Below are positions 1 to 6,558 of a DNA stretch of 11,887 bases, in pieces. Within the stretch, counting starts at the first letter, position 1; each line of letters opens with the position of its first letter. The notes under the pieces are model-generated. The model was not told where the DNA came from, made no database searches, and saw only the letters and a list, made by a program, of their open reading frames with translations. The translations under genes and the position numbers were made by a program. The stretch is from CAILUG01 sp038125665 (GTDB lineage: Bacteria; Pseudomonadota; Gammaproteobacteria; Pseudomonadales; Pseudohongiellaceae): assembly GCA_038125665.1 (NCBI GenBank), contig JAYPEI010000030.1, forward strand, positions 1-11,887. Reading direction: 5' to 3'.

Positions 1-52
1 TCGTGCCGACGTTTACGTGGGGTTTATTACGCTCAAACTTTTCTTTAGCCAT
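1..52 (-). CDS. tuf: Elongation factor Tu, N-terminal fragment (runs off left edge)
   Basis: The minus strand from 52 reads ATG and then codons for MAKEKFERNKPHVNVGT, the near-invariant start of bacterial EF-Tu, the GTPase that delivers aminoacyl-tRNA to the ribosome. Only 17 codons lie in the window, so the GTP-binding motifs are not visible. A clear Shine-Dalgarno GGAGG lies at 63-59, six bases before the ATG. The position directly downstream of tRNA-Tyr, -Gly and -Thr is the classic tufB context of gammaproteobacteria, so this is probably the tufB copy. It can be transcribed from the tRNA promoter and also from the promoter-like element at 94-122. The identity rests on the N-terminal residues plus the synteny, which agree. 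Confidence 0.95.
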   Translation of the reverse strand, partial: MAKEKFERNKPHVNVGT

Positions 53-58
53 GGTTAG

Positions 59-63
59 CCTCC
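59..63 (-). promoter_or_regulatory. Ribosome binding site of tuf
   Basis: On the minus strand GGAGG precedes the EF-Tu ATG by six bases, which fixes the start at 52. Confidence 0.85.
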
Positions 64-93
64 GACTTCAATGGGTCTATTGTCCTAAATAAA

Positions 94-122
94 ATTATTC
101 GAACTATTAAAAATTCCGTCAA
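94..122 (-). promoter_or_regulatory. Candidate sigma70 promoter for tuf
   Basis: On the minus strand a -35 box TTGACG (122-117) is separated by exactly 17 bases from a -10 box AATAAT (99-94). Transcription would begin near 87, giving a leader of about 35 bases before the EF-Tu ATG. Boxes and spacing are seen directly; activity is inferred. It would let tuf be expressed independently of the upstream tRNAs. Confidence 0.6.
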
Positions 123-270
123 TCTTATCTGATTTCTTTTGATTGGCTTGGGCCTCTTCAACTTAATGTCTTATCAAGCAAACATGATATACATTAATTT
201 CCATAGCGTTGGCTCATCCAAAAACTCTAATTTAGACAAAAATTGTATAACTTCTGCCTCTTTAAAACTG

Positions 271-284
271 CCGGAATTATCCGG
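271..284 (-). other. Small hairpin between tRNA-Thr and tuf
   Basis: CCGGA (271-275) and TCCGG (280-284) form a five-pair stem with a four-base loop. On the minus strand it is followed by CAGTTTT. It could be a weak terminator/attenuator or an RNA processing element that separates tRNA and mRNA parts of the transcript. The T-run is too short to call a terminator. Confidence 0.25.
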
Positions 285-333
285 ATTTTCTTTAAGCGCC
301 CTTTATGTGCTCACAATGCCGCATCTAGATTTT

Positions 334-409
334 TGGTGCTCACACCCAGAGTCGAACTGGGGACCTCATCATTACCAATGATGCGCTCTACCACCTGAGC
401 TATGCGAGC
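334..409 (-). tRNA. thrT: tRNA-Thr (anticodon GGT)
   Basis: The minus strand folds as a standard 76-base tRNA including an encoded CCA (336-334). The acceptor arm GCTCGCA (409-403) pairs with TGTGAGC, with one G-T pair. The anticodon stem CATCA/TGATG encloses the loop TTGGTAA, whose anticodon GGT decodes Thr codons ACC and ACU. The D-loop (AGCTCAG..GGTAGAGC) and T-loop (GTTCGACTC) are normal. It is the last tRNA before tuf, as in the E. coli thrU-tyrU-glyT-thrT-tufB operon. Confidence 0.97.
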
Positions 410-449
410 CAACTCATAAATCTCTGGCGAACCTGTCAGTATTGGCTAA

Positions 450-523
450 TGGAGCGGGTAGCGGGAATCGAACCCGCACAACCAGCTTGGAAGGCTGGAG
501 TTCTACCATTGAACTATACCCGC
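450..523 (-). tRNA. glyT: tRNA-Gly (anticodon TCC)
   Basis: This is a 74-base tRNA on the minus strand with encoded CCA (452-450). Acceptor GCGGGTA (523-517) pairs with TACCCGC. The anticodon stem CCAGC/GCTGG encloses CTTCCAA, so the anticodon is TCC, reading GGA and GGG. The T-arm GCGGG-TTCGATT-CCCGC is perfect. It lies 40 bases upstream of tRNA-Thr and belongs to the same tRNA-tuf transcription unit. Confidence 0.97.
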
Positions 524-696
524 CTGAACAACCCTCCTAAAAATCTCACCTGATTCGCTCACTTGACCTGCAAGCTTTGAACTAAAAATCAATACTTGGG
601 CTAGCAAAATCCTCGACTTATCACCGATATCTACTCGTTATTTAACAACCGGTTGGGGCAAAAAACCGAAAATACGGCTGTAAAACTGACTCTAAA

Positions 697-780
697 TGGT
701 GGAGGGGGGTGGATTCGAACCACCGAAGCTTGCGCGTCAGATTTACAGTCTGATCCCTTTGGCCACTCGGGAACCCCTCC
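697..780 (-). tRNA. tyrU: tRNA-Tyr (anticodon GTA)
   Basis: This is an 84-base class II tRNA on the minus strand with a long variable arm and encoded CCA (699-697). Acceptor GGAGGGG (780-774) pairs with CCCCTCC. The anticodon loop CTGTAAA between CAGA and TCTG gives anticodon GTA for UAU/UAC. The sequence up to the anticodon resembles E. coli tRNA-Tyr closely. It is the first gene of the tRNA-tuf operon; the thrU gene that precedes tyrU in E. coli is not present here. Confidence 0.97.
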
Positions 781-833
781 AGGAAAGCATCAGACGTTAC
801 TTCTAACTCTGCCTCCTTAACATAGAGGGGCGC

Positions 834-862
834 ATTCTATGGAAATTGACTTGGAGTTGCAA
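834..862 (-). promoter_or_regulatory. Promoter of the tRNA-tuf operon, stringent-type
   Basis: On the minus strand TTGCAA (862-857) and TAGAAT (839-834) are separated by exactly 17 bases. The -10 box is followed at once by a GC-rich discriminator (GCGCCCC). Such discriminators are a known hallmark of stable-RNA promoters down-regulated by ppGpp/DksA. Transcription should begin near 827, about 47 bases before the tRNA-Tyr 5' end. The boxes are seen directly; stringent control is inferred from the discriminator. Confidence 0.8.
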
Positions 863-967
863 CTTGAAAATCGAATAAAACCTAATAAATTTCTTAGATA
901 ACTTATGATTCTTGCGATCTAATTTAGGTAGATATTATCGAATCAAAATGTGTCTCTGATCAAGCAA

Positions 968-1792
968 TCAAAAGACCTCAAGTTGCAACCAAGCCAATAA
1001 TCCTTCAAAAACAAAATCTTCAACCTTTTCAATATTATGGTCTAAGTTATCCAACCACGGTTGCAAGTATTCAGCCCCCCCCCCTGTCAAATACCAATGC
1101 TTGACAGCGTATAGTCTAGAATTCTCTAGAATCTGTTGCCTACAAAAGTTTCCTAACATCTCCTCGGCACCATGCCCTATTGCCTCTGCTGTTGTCTTTC
1201 CCAGGCCAGATCCAAAACTTAACTCACTGATATTTAGGGTTTTTATTCTTTTTGCCAGTGAAGCAAAAAGTAGATCTCGCCCAGGCACAATATACCCTCC
1301 GAGATGCCTACCATCCTCAAGAACGACATCAAAGGTGAGAGTAGTGCCTGCATCGATGACTCCGAAGGCTCCCGGGCGTCGCCGCCAAGCCGCCATGAGA
1401 ACCAACCATCGATCCACCCCTAACTTTTCAGGAAAAAGATAACCACTTTGCAGCCCATGCCATGATGCCATGGGCTTTGCTGACAAAACCTCTGCCGAGA
1501 AAAGCTCACGCAATCGCATTGTGATTACCTCTTCATAGTCAGCACCTCTAACGCAGGATAGTGCTACTTTAAGTTGAATATCCGAGGGATCTAGCCCCTC
1601 AACAACTTCCGATGAGTTTTGAGCAGTCATAATACCCAAAAAATCACTTAACCCTTCACAAAGAGCGCAGGCAAGCTCAATCGGCGTATCTCGAATGATA
1701 CTAGCCTGGCCCAGAACCACATTGCATTGTGCTACACTCTCCCGCAAGCTCCATTTAAGTCGGCTATTGCCAACATCCAGCAACAGCAGCAT
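968..1792 (-). CDS. coaX: Type III pantothenate kinase
   Basis: It phosphorylates pantothenate to 4'-phosphopantothenate with ATP, the first step of coenzyme A synthesis, in the cytosol. The 274-residue product has the ASKHA-fold signatures of CoaX: DVGNSRLKW at 6-14 with the catalytic Asp6, GVDRW at 125-129, IDAGTT at 146-151, GGYIVPG at 165-171, and TGGGA near 236-240. Type III enzymes are typically insensitive to CoA feedback and unrelated to the CoaA found next to birA in E. coli. The start ATG overlaps the birA stop by one base (TGATG), so translation is very likely coupled. An oddity is a run of ten Gs on the coding strand (1084-1075) that encodes the TGGGA motif. No clear terminator separates it from the tRNA promoter. 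Confidence 0.95.
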   Translation of the reverse strand: MLLLLDVGNSRLKWSLRESVAQCNVVLGQASIIRDTPIELACALCEGLSDFLGIMTAQNSSEVVEGLDPSDIQLKVALSCVRGADYEEVITMRLRELFSAEVLSAKPMASWHGLQSGYLFPEKLGVDRWLVLMAAWRRRPGAFGVIDAGTTLTFDVVLEDGRHLGGYIVPGRDLLFASLAKRIKTLNISELSFGSGLGKTTAEAIGHGAEEMLGNFCRQQILENSRLYAVKHWYLTGGGAEYLQPWLDNLDHNIEKVEDFVFEGLLAWLQLEVF

Positions 1793-2874
1793 CAGATGGA
1801 CTCCTGCTCTGAAAGGGCTGCCTTTTCCACCTGGTTGAGACGAATACTTAACTCTCCCCCAACAAAAGCTTGTGTTACTCCGGAACTAAGCTCTAGTAAC
1901 AGCTCTCCGTTAATCCCAACGCCTCGACAAATACCATCTATTCGTTCAGCATTATTGCTAAGAATCACTTGTTTACCCAACAAATCATCGACAACAGCCC
2001 ATCGTTGGACAAAGCTTGCAAAACCTGCTCTTTCATATTCTTGTAACGAAACAAGTAACTCCTCTAGTAATAATCCGGCGAATTTGTTTCTCATGACAGG
2101 TGAATAGCCAACGGTGTCCAATGCAGTCCAAGCCTGATCTATATTCTGCATAGCAGGCTGTCTGGAGGATAGATTAACTCCAATGCCAATAACTAAGTGG
2201 CAAGGTCCGCTCACATCACCGTGCATTTCAAGCAGTATGCCTGCCAGCTTGCGCCCATCGAAGTACACATCATTAGGCCACTTCACTTTGAGCCCATGAC
2301 ATCCCAAACGTGCAATTGCCTTATGTAAAGCTAAGGCAACGACCAGACTTATCCCGGCCAGAGCAGCCGCCCCTTTCGGCACAGCGTAGAGTACACTACA
2401 GTAAAGGTTATGGCCGAACGGGCTTATCCAAGTGCGTCCTCTTCTACCTTTACCTGATGTTTGATGCTCGCTGAAAAAAACTTGTGCTTCTCCAGGCGCA
2501 AGTGAATGTTTGCTCCCCAGTAAAGCACGTACGGCTTGAAGATTGGTCGAATCGGTGCTGAGAGTATAGTCTATAGCACGAATTTTTTTCGCTTGTTCCT
2601 CACAAAGTACTGTTTTTATTGTATCGATATTTAATAATTGCAGCGGCTCAGCTAGTCGATATCCCTTTCCTTGAAGCGAATGTACTTCGAGAGCAAATTC
2701 CTGAAGAGCTTGTATTTTCTTCCTAATAGTCGTTTTAGAAACACCAAATTTTTGACCTAAGGCTTCTCCACTATGAAAGTTGCCATCAGCAAGCGCAGCT
2801 ATAAGCACAGGCACAGTTAATTGCGGGTAATTAGAAAGATTACAGGTTTGGGAGTTTTTATGCATAGGGGGCAA
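1792..2874 (-). CDS. birA: Bifunctional biotin-[acetyl-CoA-carboxylase] ligase / biotin operon repressor
   Basis: BirA activates biotin to biotinoyl-AMP and attaches it to the carrier protein of acetyl-CoA carboxylase; with its DNA-binding domain it can also repress biotin genes. The 360-residue product has an N-terminal winged helix-turn-helix (about 35-73, SGEALGQKFGVSKTTI and a GKGYRL wing). The ligase domain carries GKGRRGRTW (141-149), KWPND (198-202), GRKLAGILLE (207-216, with the equivalent of the catalytic lysine) and GIGVNLS (230-236). A small C-terminal domain follows. The start is uncertain: 2874 is a TTG, and an in-frame ATG at 2865 gives 357 residues. Either leaves an N-terminus roughly 20 residues longer than in Pseudomonas-type BirA. 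It is translationally coupled to coaX. No terminator is visible between amt1 and birA, so some read-through is possible. Confidence 0.95.
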   Translation of the reverse strand: MPPMHKNSQTCNLSNYPQLTVPVLIAALADGNFHSGEALGQKFGVSKTTIRKKIQALQEFALEVHSLQGKGYRLAEPLQLLNIDTIKTVLCEEQAKKIRAIDYTLSTDSTNLQAVRALLGSKHSLAPGEAQVFFSEHQTSGKGRRGRTWISPFGHNLYCSVLYAVPKGAAALAGISLVVALALHKAIARLGCHGLKVKWPNDVYFDGRKLAGILLEMHGDVSGPCHLVIGIGVNLSSRQPAMQNIDQAWTALDTVGYSPVMRNKFAGLLLEELLVSLQEYERAGFASFVQRWAVVDDLLGKQVILSNNAERIDGICRGVGINGELLLELSSGVTQAFVGGELSIRLNQVEKAALSEQESI

Positions 2875-2893
2875 TTTGACACTATTACCCCCT
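2866..2893 (-). promoter_or_regulatory. Hairpin covering the birA start region
   Basis: On the minus strand AGGGGG (2893-2888) can pair with CCCCCT (2871-2866), just before the ATG at 2865 and enclosing the TTG at 2874. The only Shine-Dalgarno-like sequence (AAGGGGG) would lie in this stem. This is a visible inverted repeat; a role in setting birA translation is speculation. Confidence 0.25.
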
Positions 2894-2974
2894 TCAGTCT
2901 AGTACTTATGATCACAAAACCAACAAGACCAAAAGTTTAGTATTGATATGATTTATTACCAGAAAAGTTCATAC

Positions 2975-4273
2975 TTACAAATCATAACCGCGCTCATCGT
3001 GTAGCACGATGTCCAACCCCCCCACCTCTTCTTCTGTTGTAACTCTAATCTTTGTAAACAAACCTACCAGCTTTAAAGTAATGTAGGTGAGAATAGCGGT
3101 ATAGGCCACGGTCGCTGCCACCCCCTGAGCTTGGACAAACATTTGCTCAGACATACTGACACCTTCGGCATAACCTTGCCCTGAAAAAATACCGATCGAA
3201 TCCGACGCAAAAAAACCAACCACTAACGTGCCCAAAATTCCACCTACTCCATGTACTGGAAAAACATCGAGGGAGTCATCAATCTGTAGCACATTTTTAA
3301 TATAAGTAGTCGCTAGGAAACAAACAATACCTGCCAACGCTCCAATAATTAGGGCGCCTGCAGGGCCCACAAACCCTGATGCGGGCGTAATTGTACCAAG
3401 ACCGGCAACCATACCTGTCACAATACCTAAGACTGAAGGTTTACCGAAACGAATACGCTCCATTAACATCCAAGCTGTTGCTCCTGAAGCAGCACTTAAA
3501 TGAGTAACGAGCATAGCCATGGTGCCGTTACCATCTGCAGCAAGCGCTGAGCCACCATTAAAACCAAACCACCCCACCCATAACATGCCAGCACCAGTGA
3601 CTGTCATGGTCAGATTATGTGGAGGCATAGGTGTTTTGCCAAAGCCATGTCTAGGACCAATAACGATAGCACAAACTAGGGAGGCTATACCTGCAGTGAT
3701 ATGCACTACTGCACCACCTGCAAAGTCCATAAATCCTCTTTCAAATAACCAACCACCCTCTCCCCATACCCAATGAGTGACAGGAATATAAACAAGCAAA
3801 AGCCAGAACACGCTGAACAATATGACGGCTGAAAAACGTACTCGCTCAGCAAAACCTCCAAAAATTAGTGCTGGTGTAATAACAGCAAACGTCATCTGAA
3901 AAAGGGCAAAAAGAGATTCTGGAATAGTGCCACTGACAGACTCTTCAGTGACACCAGAAAATAGGACTTTTGACAATCCGCCAATGAAGCCATTAGCCGG
4001 GTCGAAAGCTAAGGAATAGCCTATTAATAACCAAACTATAGAAGCCACACAAGTGATGGCAAAACATTGCATGAGTACCGACAAAACGTTACGAGTACGT
4101 ACTAATCCACCATAGAATAAAGAGAGTCCTGGTATAGTCATGAACAGCACAAGTGCTGTCGAAGTCATAATCCAGGCTGTATCAGCCCCATTAATTTCCT
4201 GCGCCAGCGCAAACTCGGGTGATAGTATCAATGCCGCTGCTATGAAAAAATTATAAAAATTTGTAGTCTTCAT
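2975..4273 (-). CDS. amtB: Ammonium transporter of the AmtB type, with signal peptide
   Basis: It is an inner-membrane trimeric ammonium channel. The 432 residues match the usual AmtB length. They begin with a cleavable-looking signal sequence ending FALA (about 1-25), as in E. coli AmtB, followed by about eleven hydrophobic segments. Key residues are in register with E. coli: Phe gate F125-Q126..F129, D183, the twin histidines H191 (VVHITAG) and H341 (FPVHGVGG), and WFGFNGG at 235-241. A cytoplasmic tail (about 408-432), the usual GlnK contact region, is present. The gene is divergent from glnK-amt2, from which it differs in the signal peptide and many loops, so the pair are not a recent duplication. 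No sigma54 box with correct spacing is visible on its side of the gap, so its promoter is unidentified. Confidence 0.95.
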   Translation of the reverse strand: MKTTNFYNFFIAAALILSPEFALAQEINGADTAWIMTSTALVLFMTIPGLSLFYGGLVRTRNVLSVLMQCFAITCVASIVWLLIGYSLAFDPANGFIGGLSKVLFSGVTEESVSGTIPESLFALFQMTFAVITPALIFGGFAERVRFSAVILFSVFWLLLVYIPVTHWVWGEGGWLFERGFMDFAGGAVVHITAGIASLVCAIVIGPRHGFGKTPMPPHNLTMTVTGAGMLWVGWFGFNGGSALAADGNGTMAMLVTHLSAASGATAWMLMERIRFGKPSVLGIVTGMVAGLGTITPASGFVGPAGALIIGALAGIVCFLATTYIKNVLQIDDSLDVFPVHGVGGILGTLVVGFFASDSIGIFSGQGYAEGVSMSEQMFVQAQGVAATVAYTAILTYITLKLVGLFTKIRVTTEEEVGGLDIVLHDERGYDL

Positions 4274-4523
4274 GAAAGATCTCTCTTTAAAAGTTCCAGC
4301 TTAAGATTAACTTGCATTAACTCAGCTAGCGATTTAATTTTTTCTAAGGTCAGATTTGATCCAACTATTCAAAAATAATTTACAAACTTATCTCTAGCCA
4401 TTCATACAATCGTAACATTAGCGAACATAGGATTATTCATTACATAGACGACAGTACTAGCGGCAGCCTGCCTAACCCAGGATAGTGCTACGAATTAACA
4501 TGATTAAATTTGCCATTTTGTTT

Positions 4524-4540
4524 TGCACAACTCCAGTGCA
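4524..4540. promoter_or_regulatory. NtrC-type binding site (upstream dyad)
   Basis: TGCACAACTCCAGTGCA has perfect five-base outer arms (TGCAC/GTGCA) in the 17-base spacing of the known NtrC enhancer consensus (TGCACYA-N3-TRGTGCA). Its centre is about 225 bases upstream of the predicted glnK transcript start, and it is the better dyad nearer amt1, so it might serve both directions. Confidence 0.65.
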
Positions 4541-4614
4541 TTGCGCCCTTTTGAGGGTCCTTTGCGAGTTTTTTTTAGTTACGCCCAATTGATGTGCAAC
4601 TATTAGCTTTCGTC

Positions 4615-4629
4615 GCACCAGTTTGGTGC
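4615..4629. promoter_or_regulatory. NtrC-type binding site (promoter-proximal dyad)
   Basis: GCACCA-GTT-TGGTGC is a perfect palindrome with a three-base centre, matching the NtrC enhancer consensus. Its centre lies about 136 bases upstream of the predicted sigma54 start, a typical enhancer distance. It lies about 90 bases from the upstream dyad. Confidence 0.8.
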
Positions 4630-4731
4630 CATGCCATCCCATGTAAACCCTTACTCCTCACTCTAGAAATTAAGTTTAAATACACTGAGCCAGAATGATT
4701 TTCACATTTTATTCTGACTTAAATTATTAAC

Positions 4732-4747
4732 TGGCACGACCTTTGCA
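4732..4747 (+). promoter_or_regulatory. Sigma54 (-24/-12) promoter of glnK-amt2
   Basis: TGGCACGACCTTTGCA is an exact match to the sigma54 consensus TGGCACG-N4-TTGCW, with GG at 4733-4734 and GC at 4745-4746 in correct spacing. The predicted start is near 4758, giving a leader of about 70 bases to glnK. Together with the NtrC dyads upstream this shows nitrogen-limitation control through RpoN and phosphorylated NtrC. Confidence 0.9.
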
Positions 4748-4827
4748 TTACATCTAGCAACTGAAAGGCTAGCTGGTTAATTGCAGCTAACGTTTAGTGA
4801 AACTAAAAACTATCTTGGAGCATAACA

Positions 4828-5166
4828 ATGAAAATGATCTATGCAGTCATCAAACCTTTCAAGCTTGATGATGTCAGAGAGGCTCTCTCAGCTATAGGCG
4901 TACAAGGAATCACTGTTAGCGAAGTAAAAGGCTTTGGTCGTCAAAAAGGACATACCGAACTATACCGCGGCGCTGAATATGTGGTCGATTTTCTACCTAA
5001 GCTCAAAATTGAAGTCGTCGTTCAAGATGAAAGAGTCGATGTCATCATCGAAGCGATCACAAAGGCTGCAAACACTGGGAAGATTGGTGATGGTAAAGTC
5101 TTTGTTATCAACATTGAACAAGCTTTAAGAATTCGCACTGGTGAAACTGGCAACGACGCCATCTAA
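4828..5166 (+). CDS. glnK: Nitrogen regulatory protein PII (GlnK)
   Basis: This is a trimeric cytosolic signal protein that senses ATP/ADP and 2-oxoglutarate and blocks ammonium channels when nitrogen is plentiful. The 112 residues are the canonical PII length. The T-loop ELYRGAEY contains Y51, the residue uridylylated by GlnD in Proteobacteria. The B-loop TGKIGDGK (83-90) and the C-terminal IRTGE are intact. Start support comes from GGAG at 4817-4820, seven bases before the ATG. It is 35 bases upstream of amt2 with no terminator, so the two form an operon. This linkage to amt is the usual mark of GlnK rather than GlnB. Expression is predicted from the sigma54/NtrC promoter region. Confidence 0.96.
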   Translation: MKMIYAVIKPFKLDDVREALSAIGVQGITVSEVKGFGRQKGHTELYRGAEYVVDFLPKLKIEVVVQDERVDVIIEAITKAANTGKIGDGKVFVINIEQALRIRTGETGNDAI

Positions 5167-5187
5167 CTTTTTTTCTAACATCTGGCT

Positions 5188-5195
5188 AGAGGAGG
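5188..5195 (+). promoter_or_regulatory. Ribosome binding site of amt2
   Basis: AGAGGAGG lies six bases before the ATG at 5202. It is a near-complete anti-16S match, much stronger than that of amt1 (only GAGAG-like), suggesting that amt2 is the more strongly translated channel. Confidence 0.8.
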
Positions 5196-5201
5196 CTCGA
5201 G

Positions 5202-6482
5202 ATGGAAAGTCAAATTTTTGAACTGCAGTATGCCATGGATACTTTTTATTTCCTTGTATGCGGCGCCTTAGTTATGTGGATGGCAGCAGGGTTCGCCATG
5301 CTTGAATCAGGACTTGTACGAGCTAAAAATACTACTGAAATTCTCACGAAGAACGTGGCACTTTTTGCAGTATCGTGTGTTATGTACTTAATTTGCGGTT
5401 ATGCGATCATGTACGGAGGAAGCGCCTTCTTAGCCGATATTGGCTTAGATGGTGCCGCTACGGCTGAGGAGATAACAGCCACTGTTCTTGCAGAGTCAGC
5501 CGAAGCTGGCTTCGATGGTGGATCCGTTTACTCAGATGCATCCGACTTTTTCTTCCAAGTAGTTTTTGTTGCAACTGCAATGTCAATAGTGTCTGGCGCC
5601 GTAGCAGAACGCATGAAGCTCTGGTCTTTCTTGGCCTTCTCAGTTGTCATGACAGGGTTCATTTACCCTATGGAAGGTAGCTGGACTTGGGGCGGTAATG
5701 ATGTCTTCGGCCTATTCAACCTGGGCGACTTAGGCTTTGCTGATTTCGCTGGTTCAGGCATCGTACACATGGCTGGGGCCGCAGCTGCTCTCGCTGGTGT
5801 TCTGCTACTGGGTGCTCGTAAAGGCAAGTACAATGCCTCAGGTGCTGCTCAAGCAATCCCAGGTGCAAACTTACCCCTTGCTACTTTAGGAACCTTCATT
5901 CTGTGGATGGGTTGGTTTGGATTCAATGGCGGCTCAGTTCTAAAACTTGGCGACATAGCCTCAGCAAACTCAGTTGCTATGGTATTCCTAAACACCAATG
6001 CTGCTGCAGCCGCAGGTCTGGTTGGAGCACTGATTGTGGCCAGAGCACTCTTCGGCAAAGCTGACCTTACCATGGCCCTTAATGGAGCGCTAGCAGGCCT
6101 AGTGGCCATCACGGCGGAACCTTCGACACCCACAGCATTACAAGCTTCAATAATTGGATTCATTGGTGGTTGTATAGTTGTCTTTGCAATCTTAGGTCTA
6201 GATAAACTAAAAATAGACGATCCCGTCGGTGCAATCAGCGTGCATGGCGTAGTGGGATTCTTCGGTCTGATGATAGCACCTTGGACTAACGACACTACAA
6301 TTAGTGGTCAACTTATCGGTGCACTGACTATTTTTGTCTGGGTGTTCGTAGTCAGCTTAATAGTATGGGCGATTTTGAAAGTGGTTATGGGCTTAAGGGT
6401 TTCTGAGCAGGAGGAATACGAAGGTGTAGATCTTTCAGAATGTGGTATGGAAGCCTACCCAGAGTTTGTTTCTTCCAAGTAA
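5202..6482 (+). CDS. amt: Ammonium transporter, Amt family (no signal peptide)
   Basis: This second ammonium channel is encoded directly behind glnK. The 426-residue product starts outside the first membrane segment without a cleavable signal (first helix about 15-34, FYFLVCGALVMWMAAGFAML), which is typical of the Amt subgroup with FAMLESGLVR near the N-terminus. Functional residues are present: F118-Q119..F122 of the Phe gate, D181, the twin histidines H189 (IVHMAG) and H348 (SVHGVVG), and WFGFNGG at 238-244. The segment 76-112 is an acidic, Ala-rich extracellular loop that amt1 does not have in this form. A C-terminal tail starting LRVSEQEEYEGVDL (398-411) can contact GlnK. The operon ends at the terminator at 6525-6558. 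The gene faces cysC convergently. Confidence 0.95.
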   Translation: MESQIFELQYAMDTFYFLVCGALVMWMAAGFAMLESGLVRAKNTTEILTKNVALFAVSCVMYLICGYAIMYGGSAFLADIGLDGAATAEEITATVLAESAEAGFDGGSVYSDASDFFFQVVFVATAMSIVSGAVAERMKLWSFLAFSVVMTGFIYPMEGSWTWGGNDVFGLFNLGDLGFADFAGSGIVHMAGAAAALAGVLLLGARKGKYNASGAAQAIPGANLPLATLGTFILWMGWFGFNGGSVLKLGDIASANSVAMVFLNTNAAAAAGLVGALIVARALFGKADLTMALNGALAGLVAITAEPSTPTALQASIIGFIGGCIVVFAILGLDKLKIDDPVGAISVHGVVGFFGLMIAPWTNDTTISGQLIGALTIFVWVFVVSLIVWAILKVVMGLRVSEQEEYEGVDLSECGMEAYPEFVSSK

Positions 6483-6524
6483 ATTACTACAGAATCACTC
6501 AATAGTTAATAGGCTCCCTCACCG

Positions 6525-6558
6525 AAACTCCCTCCGCAACATTAGAGGGAGTTTTTTT
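6525..6558 (+). terminator. Rho-independent terminator of glnK-amt2
   Basis: AAACTCCCTC (6525-6534) pairs with GAGGGAGTTT (6545-6554) around a ten-base loop, and the T-run extends to 6558. The T-run overlaps the cysC stop codon on the other strand. On the minus strand the same stem follows cysC, but only three Ts come after it, so termination of cysC here would be weaker. A second copy of the left arm, CTCCCTC, lies at 6514-6520. Confidence 0.9.

Larger units (their letters stand above)
4274..4827. promoter_or_regulatory. Divergent control region between amt1 and glnK-amt2
   Basis: This 554-base AT-rich gap has no convincing ORF. It holds one consensus sigma54 promoter (4732-4747, toward glnK), two NtrC-type dyads (4524-4540 and 4615-4629) and a degenerate third one (about 4474-4488). 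A short inverted repeat CCC-TTTTGA-GGG lies near 4547-4558, followed after a gap by eight Ts; it is too weak to call a terminator. I scanned the minus strand from 4500 to 4274 for GG-N10-GC and found no match, so amt1 lacks an obvious sigma54 promoter. Confidence 0.75.

Noticed and set aside
139..381. 80-codon open frame on the plus strand
   Set aside because: It runs antisense through the tuf leader and into tRNA-Thr, and has no family resemblance; the tRNA and tuf promoter explain the region.
1727..2107. 126-codon plus-strand frame across the birA/coaX junction
   Set aside because: It is antisense to two well-supported genes with conserved motifs, and its Ser/Asn-rich product looks like a frame shadow.
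4274..4500. Sigma54 promoter for amt1
   Set aside because: No GG-N10-GC match on the minus strand; the closest, near 4463-4477, has an extra base of spacing and poor flanking bases.
4541..4576. Hairpin plus T8 tract in the amt1/glnK gap as a terminator
   Set aside because: The stem has only three or four pairs and the T-run starts about ten bases later; no gene ends there.
5849..6295. 148-codon minus-strand frame inside amt2
   Set aside because: It lies wholly antisense to conserved Amt motifs; its proline- and threonine-rich composition is that of an antisense shadow.
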